Assembly: GCF_900128445.1 (NCBI RefSeq)
Contig: NZ_LT671417.1
Coordinates: 1,226,769-1,290,768 of the forward strand
From: Thermophilibacter provencensis
GTDB taxonomy: Bacteria > Actinomycetota > Coriobacteriia > Coriobacteriales > Atopobiaceae
DNA: 64,000 nt
Direction: 5' to 3'
Shown here: positions 32,908-41,342 of the stretch, one piece after another
Position numbering within the stretch: position 1 is the stretch's first letter
How the letters are laid out: each line of letters begins with the position of its first letter
Position numbers and translations under genes: made by a program
Notes under the pieces: generated by a model
Seen by the model: only the letters and a program-made list of their open reading frames with translations
What the model was told of the DNA's origin: nothing
Database searches by the model: none

Positions 32908-33768
32908 GTGGGCGGATCTCCCCTTGCAAGCCCCGGCGCCACGCGCGCCCTGCTCGAGGCCTATGGGCTTGCGACCAAGCACAGCCTGGGCCAGAACTTC
33001 TTGGTCAGCAACCACGTGATCGAGAAGATCATGGGTCTGGCGGAGCTTGGGCGGCAAGATCGCGTGCTCGAGGTGGGCCCCGGCATCGGCACGCTCACGC
33101 TGGCGCTCCTCGCCGAGGCCGGGCGCGTGGTCTCCATCGAGATGGACCGCGAGCTCGAGCCGGTGCTCTCCGCGCACGCCGCGGCGCACCCGAACTTCTC
33201 GTACCTCATGGGAGACGCGCTGCGCGTGACGCCGGATCAGGTCGCGGCGGCCGCGGGCGGCGAGCCCGACGTTCTTGTCGCCAACCTGCCCTACAACGTG
33301 GCGGCCACGGTGATCCTGTGCTACCTGCAGGAGGTGCCGACCCTGCGCCGCCTCGTGGTGATGGTGCAGGCCGAGGTGGCCGACCGCATCTGCGCGGCGC
33401 CCGGCAACCGCACCTACGGCGCCTACACGGCCAAGCTCGCGCTTCTCGGCCGGGTGACCGGGCGCTTTGAGGTGGGGCCGGGAAACTTCATGCCGCCCCC
33501 GCATGTGGACTCCGCCGTGGTGCGCATCGATCGCCTCGACGAGCGCCTTCCTCCAGAGCGCTACGAGCAGGTAGCGGCCGTGATCGATGCCGCGTTCGCG
33601 CAGCGCCGCAAGACCATCCGCAACTCCATGTCCGCCTCGGGCTACTCGCGTGACGCGCTCGACGCCGCCTTCGCCGAGTGCGGAATCGCGCCCACCTGCC
33701 GCGCCGAGACCCTCGCGCCGGCGGACTTCGCCCTTCTCGCGTCAGCACTCTCCCAACGTCAGGAGTAA
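32908..33768 (+). CDS. rsmA: 16S rRNA dimethyladenosine transferase
   Basis: 286 aa, GTG 32908, 6 bp after metG. Rossmann methyltransferase: KHSLGQNFLVSNHVIEKI, the SAM-binding VLEVGPGIGTLTLALL, and the catalytic VANLPYNVAATVI. NFMPPPHVDSAVVRI is typical of KsgA/RsmA. It dimethylates A1518 and A1519 of 16S rRNA. SD is weak; the coupling to metG probably helps. Confidence 0.95.
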   Translation: MGGSPLASPGATRALLEAYGLATKHSLGQNFLVSNHVIEKIMGLAELGRQDRVLEVGPGIGTLTLALLAEAGRVVSIEMDRELEPVLSAHAAAHPNFSYLMGDALRVTPDQVAAAAGGEPDVLVANLPYNVAATVILCYLQEVPTLRRLVVMVQAEVADRICAAPGNRTYGAYTAKLALLGRVTGRFEVGPGNFMPPPHVDSAVVRIDRLDERLPPERYEQVAAVIDAAFAQRRKTIRNSMSASGYSRDALDAAFAECGIAPTCRAETLAPADFALLASALSQRQE

Positions 33769-33771
33769 CCC

Positions 33772-34782
33772 ATGGCCCAGAACGTCGCGCTCGATGACCT
33801 CACGCTCGCCGACGGCGAGCTCTTCCACAACCGCAAGGGGGAGGCGTGCCCGCTGCCGGCCCCGCTCGCCCCGCTCGCGGACACCCACGGCCACCTCACG
33901 AGCTTCCGTGCTCACGACCCGGCGATGGCGATCGCGCGCGCCGCGCTCGCTGGCGTGCGGCTGCTCGTGGTGCCGCTTGACCCTATCGATGACGTCCCCG
34001 GGAAGTGGGAGAGCGTCCCCGCCCTCCTGTCCTGGATCGACGAGCAGGTGGAGCTTGCGCGCGCGTGCCTTGCGGAGTGCGCGGAGCACGGCTTCGTGCC
34101 GCCCGCCTTCGAGGGCTACGACGCCCCCGAGCTCGTCGACAACGTGCGCATCGTGGCCGGCGCGCACCCCTATGGCGCCGCCCAGCTCGACGACGGCGCC
34201 ATGTCCCGCCTGCGCGAGCTGCTCAAGAGCCCGCGCTGCGCGGGCGTGGGAGAGATCGGCCTCGACTACGGCCCCAACAGCAAGATCGCCTACCCCATCC
34301 AGGAGGAGGCATTCCGCCGCCAGCTCCGCGTGGCACACGAGCTGGGCCTGCCCGTCCAGCTCCACATCCGCGACGCCGTGGGTGACATCCGCTGCGGCGC
34401 GCACCGCGACGCAGCGCGGATCCTGCGCGAGGAGGGGGTTCCCGAGACGGGCTGCGACCTTCACTGCTTCACCTCGGACCTCAGGGTGATGGAGATGTTC
34501 ACGAGCCTCGGCTGCCACATCGCCTTCGGCGGCGCGGCCACGTTCTCTCGTTCCGACGAGATACGCAAGGCGGCCACGTTCTGCGCCGAGCGCTTCCTCC
34601 TCTCCGAGACCGACAGCCCCTACATGGCTCCGGTGCCCCTGCGCGGCGAGGAGTGCGAGCCCGCCATGGTGGCCTTCACCGCCGCCCTCGTGGCCGACGT
34701 GCGCGAGGCGGGCGGGCGCGGCAGCCGCCAGGCGTCCTATGACGCGCTCTGGGGCAACGCCTGCGCCCTCTTCGGGAGGTAG
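33772..34782 (+). CDS. tatD: TatD family metal-dependent deoxyribonuclease
   Basis: 336 aa, ATG 33772, 3 bp after rsmA, with CAGGAG as SD. Metal-binding motifs in order: DTHGHL near residue 39, AGVGEIGLDYGP (about 155), VQLHIRDAVGD (about 198), DLHCFTSD (about 229) and LSETDSPYMAP (about 280). It is about 75 residues longer than the usual 260 aa, with an extended N-terminus and an insert around residues 70-115. TatD proteins are 3'-5' exonucleases and act in DNA repair; the name does not imply a Tat role. Confidence 0.92.
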   Translation: MAQNVALDDLTLADGELFHNRKGEACPLPAPLAPLADTHGHLTSFRAHDPAMAIARAALAGVRLLVVPLDPIDDVPGKWESVPALLSWIDEQVELARACLAECAEHGFVPPAFEGYDAPELVDNVRIVAGAHPYGAAQLDDGAMSRLRELLKSPRCAGVGEIGLDYGPNSKIAYPIQEEAFRRQLRVAHELGLPVQLHIRDAVGDIRCGAHRDAARILREEGVPETGCDLHCFTSDLRVMEMFTSLGCHIAFGGAATFSRSDEIRKAATFCAERFLLSETDSPYMAPVPLRGEECEPAMVAFTAALVADVREAGGRGSRQASYDALWGNACALFGR

Positions 34783-34787
34783 CCGTC

Positions 34788-35219
34788 ATGCCCGCCTCGC
34801 TCGTCGTCGTCCTTCTCGTCATCCTGGCGTGCTGCGTCGCCATGGTCGCCCTCTTCGTGGCCGCGTGGCGTCGGACGCTGGCCGAGGTCGATGCCTCGGG
34901 GCTCGCCTATCGCATGCGCTGCGAGAGGTGCGGGGCGGAGTTCGACCTCGCCCCGCGTGACTTCGCGCGTCCCGGGATGCGTCGCGCCCGCTCGACCACG
35001 CGGACGCGCGCCAAGGGCGTGGCGCTGGTGAGCCAGCCCCGCTACCACTACGTTGCCAAGCGCCTTGCCTGTCCCGCGTGCGGCGAGAAGACCTGGTGCG
35101 AGAACCTCAACGCCAACGAGGCCCAGGACGCGGTCACTCCTATTGCGCTGCGTAACTTCGGCGGCGCGCTCCTGATCATGGTGGTCGTGGGGTTCGTGCT
35201 GAGGGCGGTCTTCGCGTAG
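34788..35219 (+). CDS. two-helix membrane protein with paired zinc ribbons
   Basis: 143 aa, ATG 34788, 5 bp after tatD. A hydrophobic helix at residues 4-27 and another at the very end (GGALLIMVVVGFVLRAVFA) place both termini in the membrane, with the middle in between. The loop carries two CxxC pairs (MRCERCGAEF and ACPACGEKTWC), as expected for a zinc ribbon. No known family. Part of the rsmA-tatD group by spacing. Confidence 0.72.
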   Translation: MPASLVVVLLVILACCVAMVALFVAAWRRTLAEVDASGLAYRMRCERCGAEFDLAPRDFARPGMRRARSTTRTRAKGVALVSQPRYHYVAKRLACPACGEKTWCENLNANEAQDAVTPIALRNFGGALLIMVVVGFVLRAVFA

Positions 35220-35256
35220 GGCTTCTGGACGCTCGCGCGTCCTGCCCGCGCCCGGC

Positions 35257-35901
35257 TCATGCGGTGGCCTCCGGCCCCGTGCCGATCCGACGGGCGAGCC
35301 GGTAGCCCCACCTCGGCACGGGGGGACGCGCGAGGATGACCCCCGCCTCGGCGCCCGAGAGGATCGCCATGATGAGCCGGTCGACGGCCTCGGACCTCTG
35401 GCGTCTCCAGATGCCCATGCGCGGGGTCCCCGCCGTGGGGAGGACTAGCCCGCCGCCGCCCACGGCCACGCCGCCCATCCAGCGCGCACCGCTCGCCGAG
35501 CAGGCCTGCCCGATCGCATCGAGGGAGGGGAGCGCTCGCTCGGGCTCGTAGAGCCCCGTGACGGAGAGGGCATAGACGCGCATGCCGGGCGCGAGGCCGC
35601 CTCCCGAGCCCTCGAGCAGGTCGATGAGGCACGCGGGCGGCTCGTCCGCGCGGGACTCGCATCCCAGGACGACGGCGCCCTGCCCGGGGCGCGGGGCCTT
35701 CGTCACCTCGGGGGGCTCCACGCCCGCCATGCGGGCGTACACGGGAAGGGCCTCGGCGAGGTCCGCGAGCAGGTGGTCCGCAGCGGACCGTGCGCCCCAG
35801 GCGCCCGCGTTGACAAGCGCCACCCGGAGCGGAGTCCGAGGGGCGGCAGGCGTCGGCGCGGGGCCGTCGCCCCCATCGCCCCGCACGTCCTTCTCGCGCA
35901 C
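35257..35901 (-). CDS. hypothetical, possible flavodoxin-like NADPH-dependent reductase
   Basis: 214 aa from GTG 35901, which has GGAGG 4 nt upstream; an in-frame ATG at 35970 would give 237 aa but has no SD. Segments LRVALVNAGAWGARSAADHL, MRVYALSVTGLYEPE and ARWMGGVAVGGGGLVLP recall the alternating strands of flavodoxin or FMN-reductase proteins, but key motifs are too divergent for a firm call. Soluble, no signal. Divergent from comF with about 270 bp between. Confidence 0.6.
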   Translation of the reverse strand: MREKDVRGDGGDGPAPTPAAPRTPLRVALVNAGAWGARSAADHLLADLAEALPVYARMAGVEPPEVTKAPRPGQGAVVLGCESRADEPPACLIDLLEGSGGGLAPGMRVYALSVTGLYEPERALPSLDAIGQACSASGARWMGGVAVGGGGLVLPTAGTPRMGIWRRQRSEAVDRLIMAILSGAEAGVILARPPVPRWGYRLARRIGTGPEATA

Positions 35902-36125
35902 GTTCCCTCCCTCCCGCGCGCTGCCGCGCTTGCTCGCGCAAACTCCGCTGGCAGATTCTGCCTCCAGCATAGTCCATTTGCGTTTGCGCAGCTAGGAGGC
36001 CCGTGTCCGCAGCGTGCCCCGAGCGAGTCGCTCGAGTTTGCTCGTGCAAACGCGAGGGGGGACGGGCGGGAGAGAAAGGCGTGCGAGAAGGGCGTTCGAG
36101 AAGGACGTGCGTGCCCGCGGCGTGC

Positions 36126-36131
36126 TACACT
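36126..36131 (+). promoter_or_regulatory. extended -10 element of comF
   Basis: TACACT preceded by TGC (36123-36131), 42 bp before the comF start; the same box as at 3901-3909. The region just before has two head-to-tail GCGAGAAGG motifs (36083-36105). Confidence 0.45.
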
Positions 36132-36172
36132 GCCCCCACCGAGCGACCCCCATCCGACCGGAAGGGGGTCGC

Positions 36173-36904
36173 ATGTTGTTTCTCGCCATGGCCCGCGCGG
36201 CCGGCGACGCGGTTGCGGAGCTGGTCAGCCCCACGCGGTGCGTGGGCTGCGAGCAGCCGGGGGAGCTCGTCTGCGAGGAGTGCCGCGCGTCGCTGCCGTG
36301 GGTCGAGCAGCGACTGGCGTGCCCGGTCTGCGGCGCGCCGTACGGTTTTCTCACCTGCACGGAGTGCCGGGGGGACTGGCCCGCGCGTGCGACCGTGGCC
36401 GCGCTCGGCTTCCGGGGGACGCCCGCGCGCATGGTCACCTGCCTCAAGGACGCGCACGAGCTGCGACTCGCGCCCGTGATGGCGGCCGCCATGCTCTGCG
36501 CGCTCGAGGAGGCGTCCGCCTGGCCCGGCGCCGACGGCGCCCCGCGCTTCGACGTCGCGGCGACCGACGCGGTCTGTTTCGTGCCGGCCACCGCGGAGGC
36601 GTTCGGGCGGCGCGGCTTCGACCACATGGAGCTCGTCGCGCGGCCCCTCGCGGCCCAGCTGGGGCTGCCGCTCGCCGACGTGCTCGTACGCGGCGCCGCC
36701 CGCGACCAGCGCGCGCTCGGCCGGGAGGAGCGCGCGGGCAACCTCGCGGGCACCATGCGGGCGGTGGGCGACGTCTCGGGCGCGCGGCTGCTGCTGCTTG
36801 ACGACGTGGCGACGACGGGCGCCTCGATCGCCGAGGCGGTGCGCTCGCTCGAGGGTCGGGGCGCGGCGTCGGTCACGGCCTGCGTGCTCGCGCGCGTCTG
36901 GTGA
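36173..36904 (+). CDS. comF: ComF family phosphoribosyltransferase-like protein
   Basis: 243 aa from ATG 36173, SD GAAGGGGGTC. N-terminal zinc-ribbon cysteines CVGCEQPGELVCEECR and CPVCGAPYGF, CTECRG, then a type I phosphoribosyltransferase fold whose PRPP loop reads LLLLDDVATTGASIAEAV (about residue 205). FGRRGFDHMELVA corresponds to the ComF-conserved RGFNQ motif. ComFC is linked to DNA uptake in transformable bacteria, but is also common in non-competent ones. No other competence gene is in the window. Confidence 0.9.
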   Translation: MLFLAMARAAGDAVAELVSPTRCVGCEQPGELVCEECRASLPWVEQRLACPVCGAPYGFLTCTECRGDWPARATVAALGFRGTPARMVTCLKDAHELRLAPVMAAAMLCALEEASAWPGADGAPRFDVAATDAVCFVPATAEAFGRRGFDHMELVARPLAAQLGLPLADVLVRGAARDQRALGREERAGNLAGTMRAVGDVSGARLLLLDDVATTGASIAEAVRSLEGRGAASVTACVLARVW

Positions 36905-37403
36905 CCAGGGCGCCCCGTGGGCGGCCTCGAGGCCTGTCGCCTCGCCCCCGCGCGGCGGCCATGAGGGGGAGCCGACGCCCGCGCGCCCCTCCATCACGCC
37001 CCCCCGCGTGGGCGGCGCTACCTGCCGTCCGCCCCACTCGGGGTCGCGCCGCTCGCGAGCGGCGGTTATACTGGCAGAGTCTCAACCCAGGTCTGTGGTT
37101 GCGGGCGGGCGCCCCCCTGGGGCGGGCGCTGCGGCGCCGGGTCCGCCCAAGTCCATGCCAGACGAGGGCAAAGGGATCCACGTAAGCTCGGGCGTGCGCG
37201 CCCGAGCGATCATGGCTCGTCCTAGAGGTAAGTCGCACCGCCCGTTATACGCATGAGGCATCCGGCCTCGCGGGCGAGAGGGGCAACAGTGGAGGCGCCG
37301 CGGCGCCGCAAGCGACGTCCCCGGTGCGCGGGTGTGGGGTCAAAGACCAGGTCAGCTGGGTGAGACGATCGAGACCGTACCGAGAGGGACAAGAGGGCAG
37401 GCC
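36905..37403. other. 499-bp gap between comF and the binding-protein gene
   Basis: No convincing gene on either strand. It holds a TATACT box at 37067-37072, a strong hairpin GCTCGGGCGTGCGCGCCCGAGC-like stem at about 37182-37203, a second box (TATACG) near 37245 and a CGCGGCGCCGCAAGCG hairpin at about 37299. The region 37073-37390 could be a transcribed structured leader or small RNA. It lacks the conserved motifs of RNase P RNA, tmRNA, SRP RNA or the riboswitches I know. Confidence 0.5.
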
Positions 37404-38360
37404 ATGAAGCGCAACCGTACGAACACCATCATCTCCGTCGTGGGCGCGGCGCTCTCGCTCGCCCTTCTCGCCGGGTGCTCCGGCGTTCCCACCGAGGTGA
37501 CCGACGCCCTCGGCGGGGCGGGGGAGGCGCTCTCGGGCGTGGGGCAGGCAATAGGCGGCGCAGTCGACGGCCTGCTCGACGAGACGTCCGTCGCGGAGGC
37601 GCGCGAGCAGCGTCGCGCGGACCTGACGCCTGCCCTGTCCGACGCCGACCTCAAGACCCCCGGCACCCTCACGGTGGGCATCGAGGCAGCGGAGTCCGCC
37701 CCGCTCGCCTTCTCGGCGACCGACGGCTCGCTCGTGGGGATTGACGTCGACACTGCGTACGCCCTCGCCGACGAGCTCGGCATGGCAAACGTCGAGATCG
37801 TCTCGGTCCAGAACGCCTCCGCGGCACTGGCCTCCAACTGCGACGTGGTCATGGGCGTCGAGGCGGGCAGCGCGACGGACGTGACCGTGCTCGGCAGCTA
37901 CGCTCAGTCCGCGCTCGGCGTCTTTGCCGCCACCGAGGTGACGGCGCCGATCGCCGCGGCGGACCTCTCGGGCAAGACGGTGGGCGTCCAGGCCAACTCC
38001 GTCTCACAGTCCACGCTCGCCTCGCTCGGCCTCGGCGCCGTGGAGCAGACCTTCTCCAACCTCAACGAGGCCTTCGACGCGCTCGCCTCGGGTTCCGTCG
38101 ACTACGTCGTCTGCGACGCCTATGCGGGAGCGTACCTCTCGTGCACCTACGATGCCGGCTTCTTCGCCGGCACGCTTGACGCGCCCGTCGCCGTGGGCGT
38201 GGGCGTCTCGTCGAGCGCCTCGCAGGGGCTCCAGTCCTCCGTCCAGGCCGCGCTCGACGCGATTCAGGGCAACGGTGTGGCAGACATCGCCAAGACCCGC
38301 TGGATCGGCGTCTTTCCGGCGCTCACCGAGGCCTCGCGCCTCTCCGGGGTCGCCGTCTAG
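37404..38360 (+). CDS. solute-binding lipoprotein (amino-acid type, SBP family 3)
   Basis: 318 aa, ATG 37404, SD AAGAGGGCAGG. Signal peptide with lipobox LLAGC (Cys about residue 25). A Gly/Ala-rich amphipathic insert (about 30-62) precedes the binding domain: TPGTLTVGIEAAESAPLAFS, GIDVDTAYALADELGM, LSGKTVGVQANSVSQSTL and VDYVVCDAYAGAYLS follow the family-3 pattern of polar amino-acid receptors. It should sit on the outer face of the membrane. No permease or ATPase gene is adjacent, so it is an orphan receptor or works with a transporter encoded elsewhere. Confidence 0.85.
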   Translation: MKRNRTNTIISVVGAALSLALLAGCSGVPTEVTDALGGAGEALSGVGQAIGGAVDGLLDETSVAEAREQRRADLTPALSDADLKTPGTLTVGIEAAESAPLAFSATDGSLVGIDVDTAYALADELGMANVEIVSVQNASAALASNCDVVMGVEAGSATDVTVLGSYAQSALGVFAATEVTAPIAAADLSGKTVGVQANSVSQSTLASLGLGAVEQTFSNLNEAFDALASGSVDYVVCDAYAGAYLSCTYDAGFFAGTLDAPVAVGVGVSSSASQGLQSSVQAALDAIQGNGVADIAKTRWIGVFPALTEASRLSGVAV

Positions 38361-38488
38361 CGGGCCCGCTCGCCCCGTCCGCGCGTCCGTCGGCGCCCGA
38401 CGCAACGCGCGCGACGCTTTTGGGTATAGGAGTCGTAAGGACGCCGGCGCCCATCCGCCCCGTCCATGGCAATCGTAAGGAGGCAAGC

Positions 38489-39082
38489 ATGGTTGACATC
38501 AAGATCTCTGGTCGCAAGGTAGGTGTCTCCGACTCCCTGCGCGCTCAGGTGGAGGAGAAGGTCGGCAACGCCCTCAAGGTGTTCGACATCAAGCCGATGA
38601 CCTGCGATGTCGTCCTTCGCGTTGACAAGAACCCCTCCAACCCCGAGCGGAAGACCTGCGAGGTCACCGTCTTCGTCCGTGACAACGTGGTCCGCGTCGT
38701 CGCCAGCTCCGACGACATGTACGCCGCCATCGACGAGGCGGCCGACAAGGTCACCCGCCAGCTCCGCAAGTACAAGACGCGCGTCATCGACCGCCGTCAG
38801 CGCGTCGCCGCCGCCAAGACGGGCACCGTCACCCAGGAGGACCTCGCCGCCCTCATCGAGCCCACCGAGGACGAGACCGAGGACGACCAGCTCGTCCGCG
38901 AGAAGTACGTCGACCTCCTGCCCATGACCGAGGAGGAGGCGCTCGTCCAGACCGACCTCATCGGCCACGATTTCTATGTGTTCACCAATGCCACCACCGG
39001 GCTTGTCAACGTCATCTATCATCGAAAGAATGGCGGTTACGGAATCATCAAGCCCAAGATTGAGGAAGAGAATGAGCAGTAG
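38489..39082 (+). CDS. hpf: ribosome hibernation promoting factor, long form
   Basis: 197 aa from ATG 38489, SD GTAAGGAGG. N-terminal S30AE domain (residues 1-100: IKISGRKVGVSDSLRAQVEE, VASSDDMYAAIDEAADKVTR), a charged linker, then the C-terminal dimerisation domain (DLLPMTEEEALVQTDLIGHD, FYVFTNATTGLVNVIYHRKN). The long form pairs two 70S ribosomes into inactive 100S dimers in stationary phase. Overlaps the DegV gene by 11 nt. Confidence 0.94.
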   Translation: MVDIKISGRKVGVSDSLRAQVEEKVGNALKVFDIKPMTCDVVLRVDKNPSNPERKTCEVTVFVRDNVVRVVASSDDMYAAIDEAADKVTRQLRKYKTRVIDRRQRVAAAKTGTVTQEDLAALIEPTEDETEDDQLVREKYVDLLPMTEEEALVQTDLIGHDFYVFTNATTGLVNVIYHRKNGGYGIIKPKIEEENEQ

Positions 39083-40118
39083 CACTGAGTCCGCGGCGGT
39101 CACGGCCGCCGAGAACGAGGTCGACACCAACGCCCAGGCGTCGCGGGAGGCCGCGCGCCTGGGCCGCGCGTATCACGCGCGCGGGAACGTCAACCTCATC
39201 GTTGACTCCTGCGCCGACTTTGCGCCCGAGGTGGCGCGTGCCCTCGGCGTGGAGGTCATCCCGTTTCCCTACGTGATGTCGGACGGCGAGCACGCCGACG
39301 ACCTGTGGGAGACCATGAGCGCGCACGACTTCTACGAGCGCATGCGCGCCGGCGAGCACGTCACCACCTCGGCCGTCACGCCCGGCCACTACCTCGAGGT
39401 CTTCGAGCGCGCCGCAGCCGAGGGCACCCCGACGGTCTACCTGGCCTTCACGCGCGGCCTCTCCTCGAGCGTGGACGCCGCGCGCCAGGCGGCGGACATG
39501 GTCCGCGAGGCGCACCCGGACTTCCAGATCTACGTCGTCGACAACGTCTGCCCGTCTGCCGCGGCCGAGCTTCTCGCCATCGAGGCCGTGCGACAGGTCG
39601 CCAACGGCCTCACCGCGGCCGAGCTGGTGGCCTGGGCCGAGGAGGCGCGCTACTACGTCCACGGCTACTTCACGCTCGACTCCTTCGACGCGCTCGCCCG
39701 CGGCGGGCGCATCCCGCCGGCGGCGGCCACGGTGGGCGGCAAGCTCGACATCAAGCCCGAGCTCTCCTATGACACCAACGGCGCCCTCACGCTGCGCGGC
39801 ATGTGCCGCGGCCGCAAGAAGGCCCTGCGCGCCATCATCGCGGACTTCAGGGCCAACTACCTCGGCGCCGAGGGCGGGGACGAGAAGCTCCCCATGGCCA
39901 TCGTCTCGGCGGACGCCGAGAAGGACGCGCTCTGGCTCGCCGACCAGGTCCGCAAGGAGCCCGGCTGCTCCGACGTCCCCATCATCTACAGCTCTGTGGG
40001 CCCCGTCATCGGCGCCCACGTGGGGCCCGGCATGGTCGCGCTGCTCTTCTGGGGCAAGGACCGCCGCGAGTCCCTCTCGTTTACGGACCGCATCGCCCGC
40101 AAGGTCCGCGGGCAGTAG
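39072..40118 (+). CDS. DegV family fatty-acid-binding protein
   Basis: 348 aa from ATG 39072, with GAGGAAGAG as SD, inside the end of hpf. An N-terminal extension of about 40 residues precedes the DegV fold: NLIVDSCADF, VTTSAVTPGHYLEVF with the Ser/Thr cluster for the fatty-acid carboxylate, TRGLSSSVDAARQAA, and HVGPGMVALLFWGKD near the end. In Gram-positives DegV/FakB proteins present fatty acids to the kinase FakA; no fakA is visible here. Followed by a long palindrome. Confidence 0.88.
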   Translation: MSSSTESAAVTAAENEVDTNAQASREAARLGRAYHARGNVNLIVDSCADFAPEVARALGVEVIPFPYVMSDGEHADDLWETMSAHDFYERMRAGEHVTTSAVTPGHYLEVFERAAAEGTPTVYLAFTRGLSSSVDAARQAADMVREAHPDFQIYVVDNVCPSAAAELLAIEAVRQVANGLTAAELVAWAEEARYYVHGYFTLDSFDALARGGRIPPAAATVGGKLDIKPELSYDTNGALTLRGMCRGRKKALRAIIADFRANYLGAEGGDEKLPMAIVSADAEKDALWLADQVRKEPGCSDVPIIYSSVGPVIGAHVGPGMVALLFWGKDRRESLSFTDRIARKVRGQ

Positions 40119-40131
40119 GCAGGCCCCGGGC

Positions 40132-40206
40132 TGACAAAGGTGACAGGGTCGTTTGTCAGGTTTTCCGACTTGGCAAACCTGACAAACGACCCTGTCACCT
40201 TTGTCA
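40132..40206. repeat. TGACAAAGG palindrome, two units head to head
   Basis: Perfect 32-bp arms (40132-40163 and 40175-40206) around an 11-nt centre. The arms start TGACAAAGGTGACAGGGTCG. It occupies the gap between the DegV gene and the dehydrogenase gene and could act as a terminator. Confidence 0.85.
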
Positions 40207-40238
40207 GCCCGCCTTGGCGCATGAGGAAAGGAACACCC

Positions 40239-41282
40239 TTGCAGATCAGGAAGATCGCCTTCATCGGGACCGGCATCATGGGCGCGCCCATCGCCGGCCA
40301 CATCATGGACGCCGGCTACGACGTCACCGTCCACAACCGCACGCGCGAGAAGGCCGAGGCCCTTCTCGCCCGCGGCGCGCACTGGGCGGACAGCCCCGCC
40401 GAGGCCGCGGCAGACGCCGACGTCGTCTTCACGATGCTCGGCTACCCCACGGACGTCGAGGACGTCTACCTCGCCACCGACGGGCTCATCCGCACCGCCA
40501 AGAAGGGCGCCTGGCTCATCGACCTCACGACGAGCTCGCCCGAGCTCGCGCGCGACATCCACGACGCTGCCGAGGTCGAGGACAAGCATGCCTTCGACTG
40601 CCCCGTCACGGGCGGCGAGCAGGGCGCGATCGACGGCACTCTCACGCTCATCGTCGGCGCTGCAGAGAAGGACGTGGAGGGCGTGCTGCCCGTGCTCGAG
40701 TCCTTCTCGTCCCGCCGCTTCTACTTCGACCAGCCGGGCGGCGGCCAGACCGCCAAGCTCTGCAACCAGGTGAGCCTCGTCTCGTGCATGGTCGGCTATG
40801 CCGATGCCCTCGCGCTCGCCCAGCAGTCCGGCATCGATCCGGAGCTCATGCTCGAGGTGCTCGCCAACGGCACCGGCGGCTCCGGCGCCTCCAGGACGCT
40901 CGCGCCCAAGTCGCTCGCGGGCGACTACAAGCCGGGCTTCCTCGTCGAGCACCTGCGCAAGGACGTCGCGCTGGCGCTGCGCCGCTCGGAGGACCTGGAC
41001 ATCACGCTGCCCGGCGCGGAGACCGCCTTCACGCTGCTCGACATGCTCTGCCAGATCGGCGGGTCGCGCATGGGCACGCAGGCGCTCACGCTGCTCTACC
41101 AGGAGGAGGAGACCTGCAAGGCGGCCGGGCTCGATTGGTCGCTCCTTGACCAGGGCGAGGACGAGGGAGACGGCCACGAGTGCTCCTGCGGCCACGACCA
41201 CGGCGACGGCCACGAGTGCTGCGGCGGGCACCACCACGACCACGGCGACGGCCACGAGTGCCACTGCCATCACCACGAGTAA
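40239..41282 (+). CDS. 3-hydroxyisobutyrate dehydrogenase-type reductase with His/Cys-rich tail
   Basis: 347 aa from TTG 40239, with AAAGGA 6 nt upstream; the frame extends further 5' but without signals. Rossmann motif IAFIGTGIMGAPIAGHIMDA, then DCPVTGGEQGAIDGTLTLIV with the active-site region, and GQTAKLCNQV carrying the catalytic Lys (GxxxKxxxN). This defines the beta-hydroxyacid dehydrogenase family (NAD(P)-dependent oxidation of hydroxyacids). The last 40 residues are unlike the family: GDGHECSCGHDHGDGHECC and then HHHDHGDGHECHCHHHE, a strong metal-ligand cluster. Confidence 0.87.
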   Translation: MQIRKIAFIGTGIMGAPIAGHIMDAGYDVTVHNRTREKAEALLARGAHWADSPAEAAADADVVFTMLGYPTDVEDVYLATDGLIRTAKKGAWLIDLTTSSPELARDIHDAAEVEDKHAFDCPVTGGEQGAIDGTLTLIVGAAEKDVEGVLPVLESFSSRRFYFDQPGGGQTAKLCNQVSLVSCMVGYADALALAQQSGIDPELMLEVLANGTGGSGASRTLAPKSLAGDYKPGFLVEHLRKDVALALRRSEDLDITLPGAETAFTLLDMLCQIGGSRMGTQALTLLYQEEETCKAAGLDWSLLDQGEDEGDGHECSCGHDHGDGHECCGGHHHDHGDGHECHCHHHE

Positions 41283-41299
41283 TATCAAACATATCTGCA

Positions 41300-41320
41300 A
41301 ATTGGGGACTGTCCCCAATT
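41300..41320. repeat. AATTGGGGA palindrome
   Basis: AATTGGGGA (41300-41308) and TCCCCAATT (41312-41320) with CTG between, just before the SD of the NYN gene. AT-rich against a GC-rich background. I know this sequence as a recurring palindrome in genomes of this group, but only one copy is here. Confidence 0.6.
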
Positions 41321-41342
41321 CACATAAGGAGAACCACTAGTT

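Noticed and set aside
31063-33504. 813-codon open frame on the minus strand
   Set aside because: Antisense of metG and rsmA, both of which have complete, conserved motifs.
37073-37390. RNase P RNA, tmRNA or SRP RNA in the 499-bp gap
   Set aside because: The universal motifs (for instance GAGGAAAGTCC, the tmRNA acceptor end, the SRP GGAAGGAAGC loop) are all missing.
39048-41318. 756-codon open frame on the minus strand
   Set aside because: Antisense of the DegV and dehydrogenase genes, and runs through a palindromic repeat.
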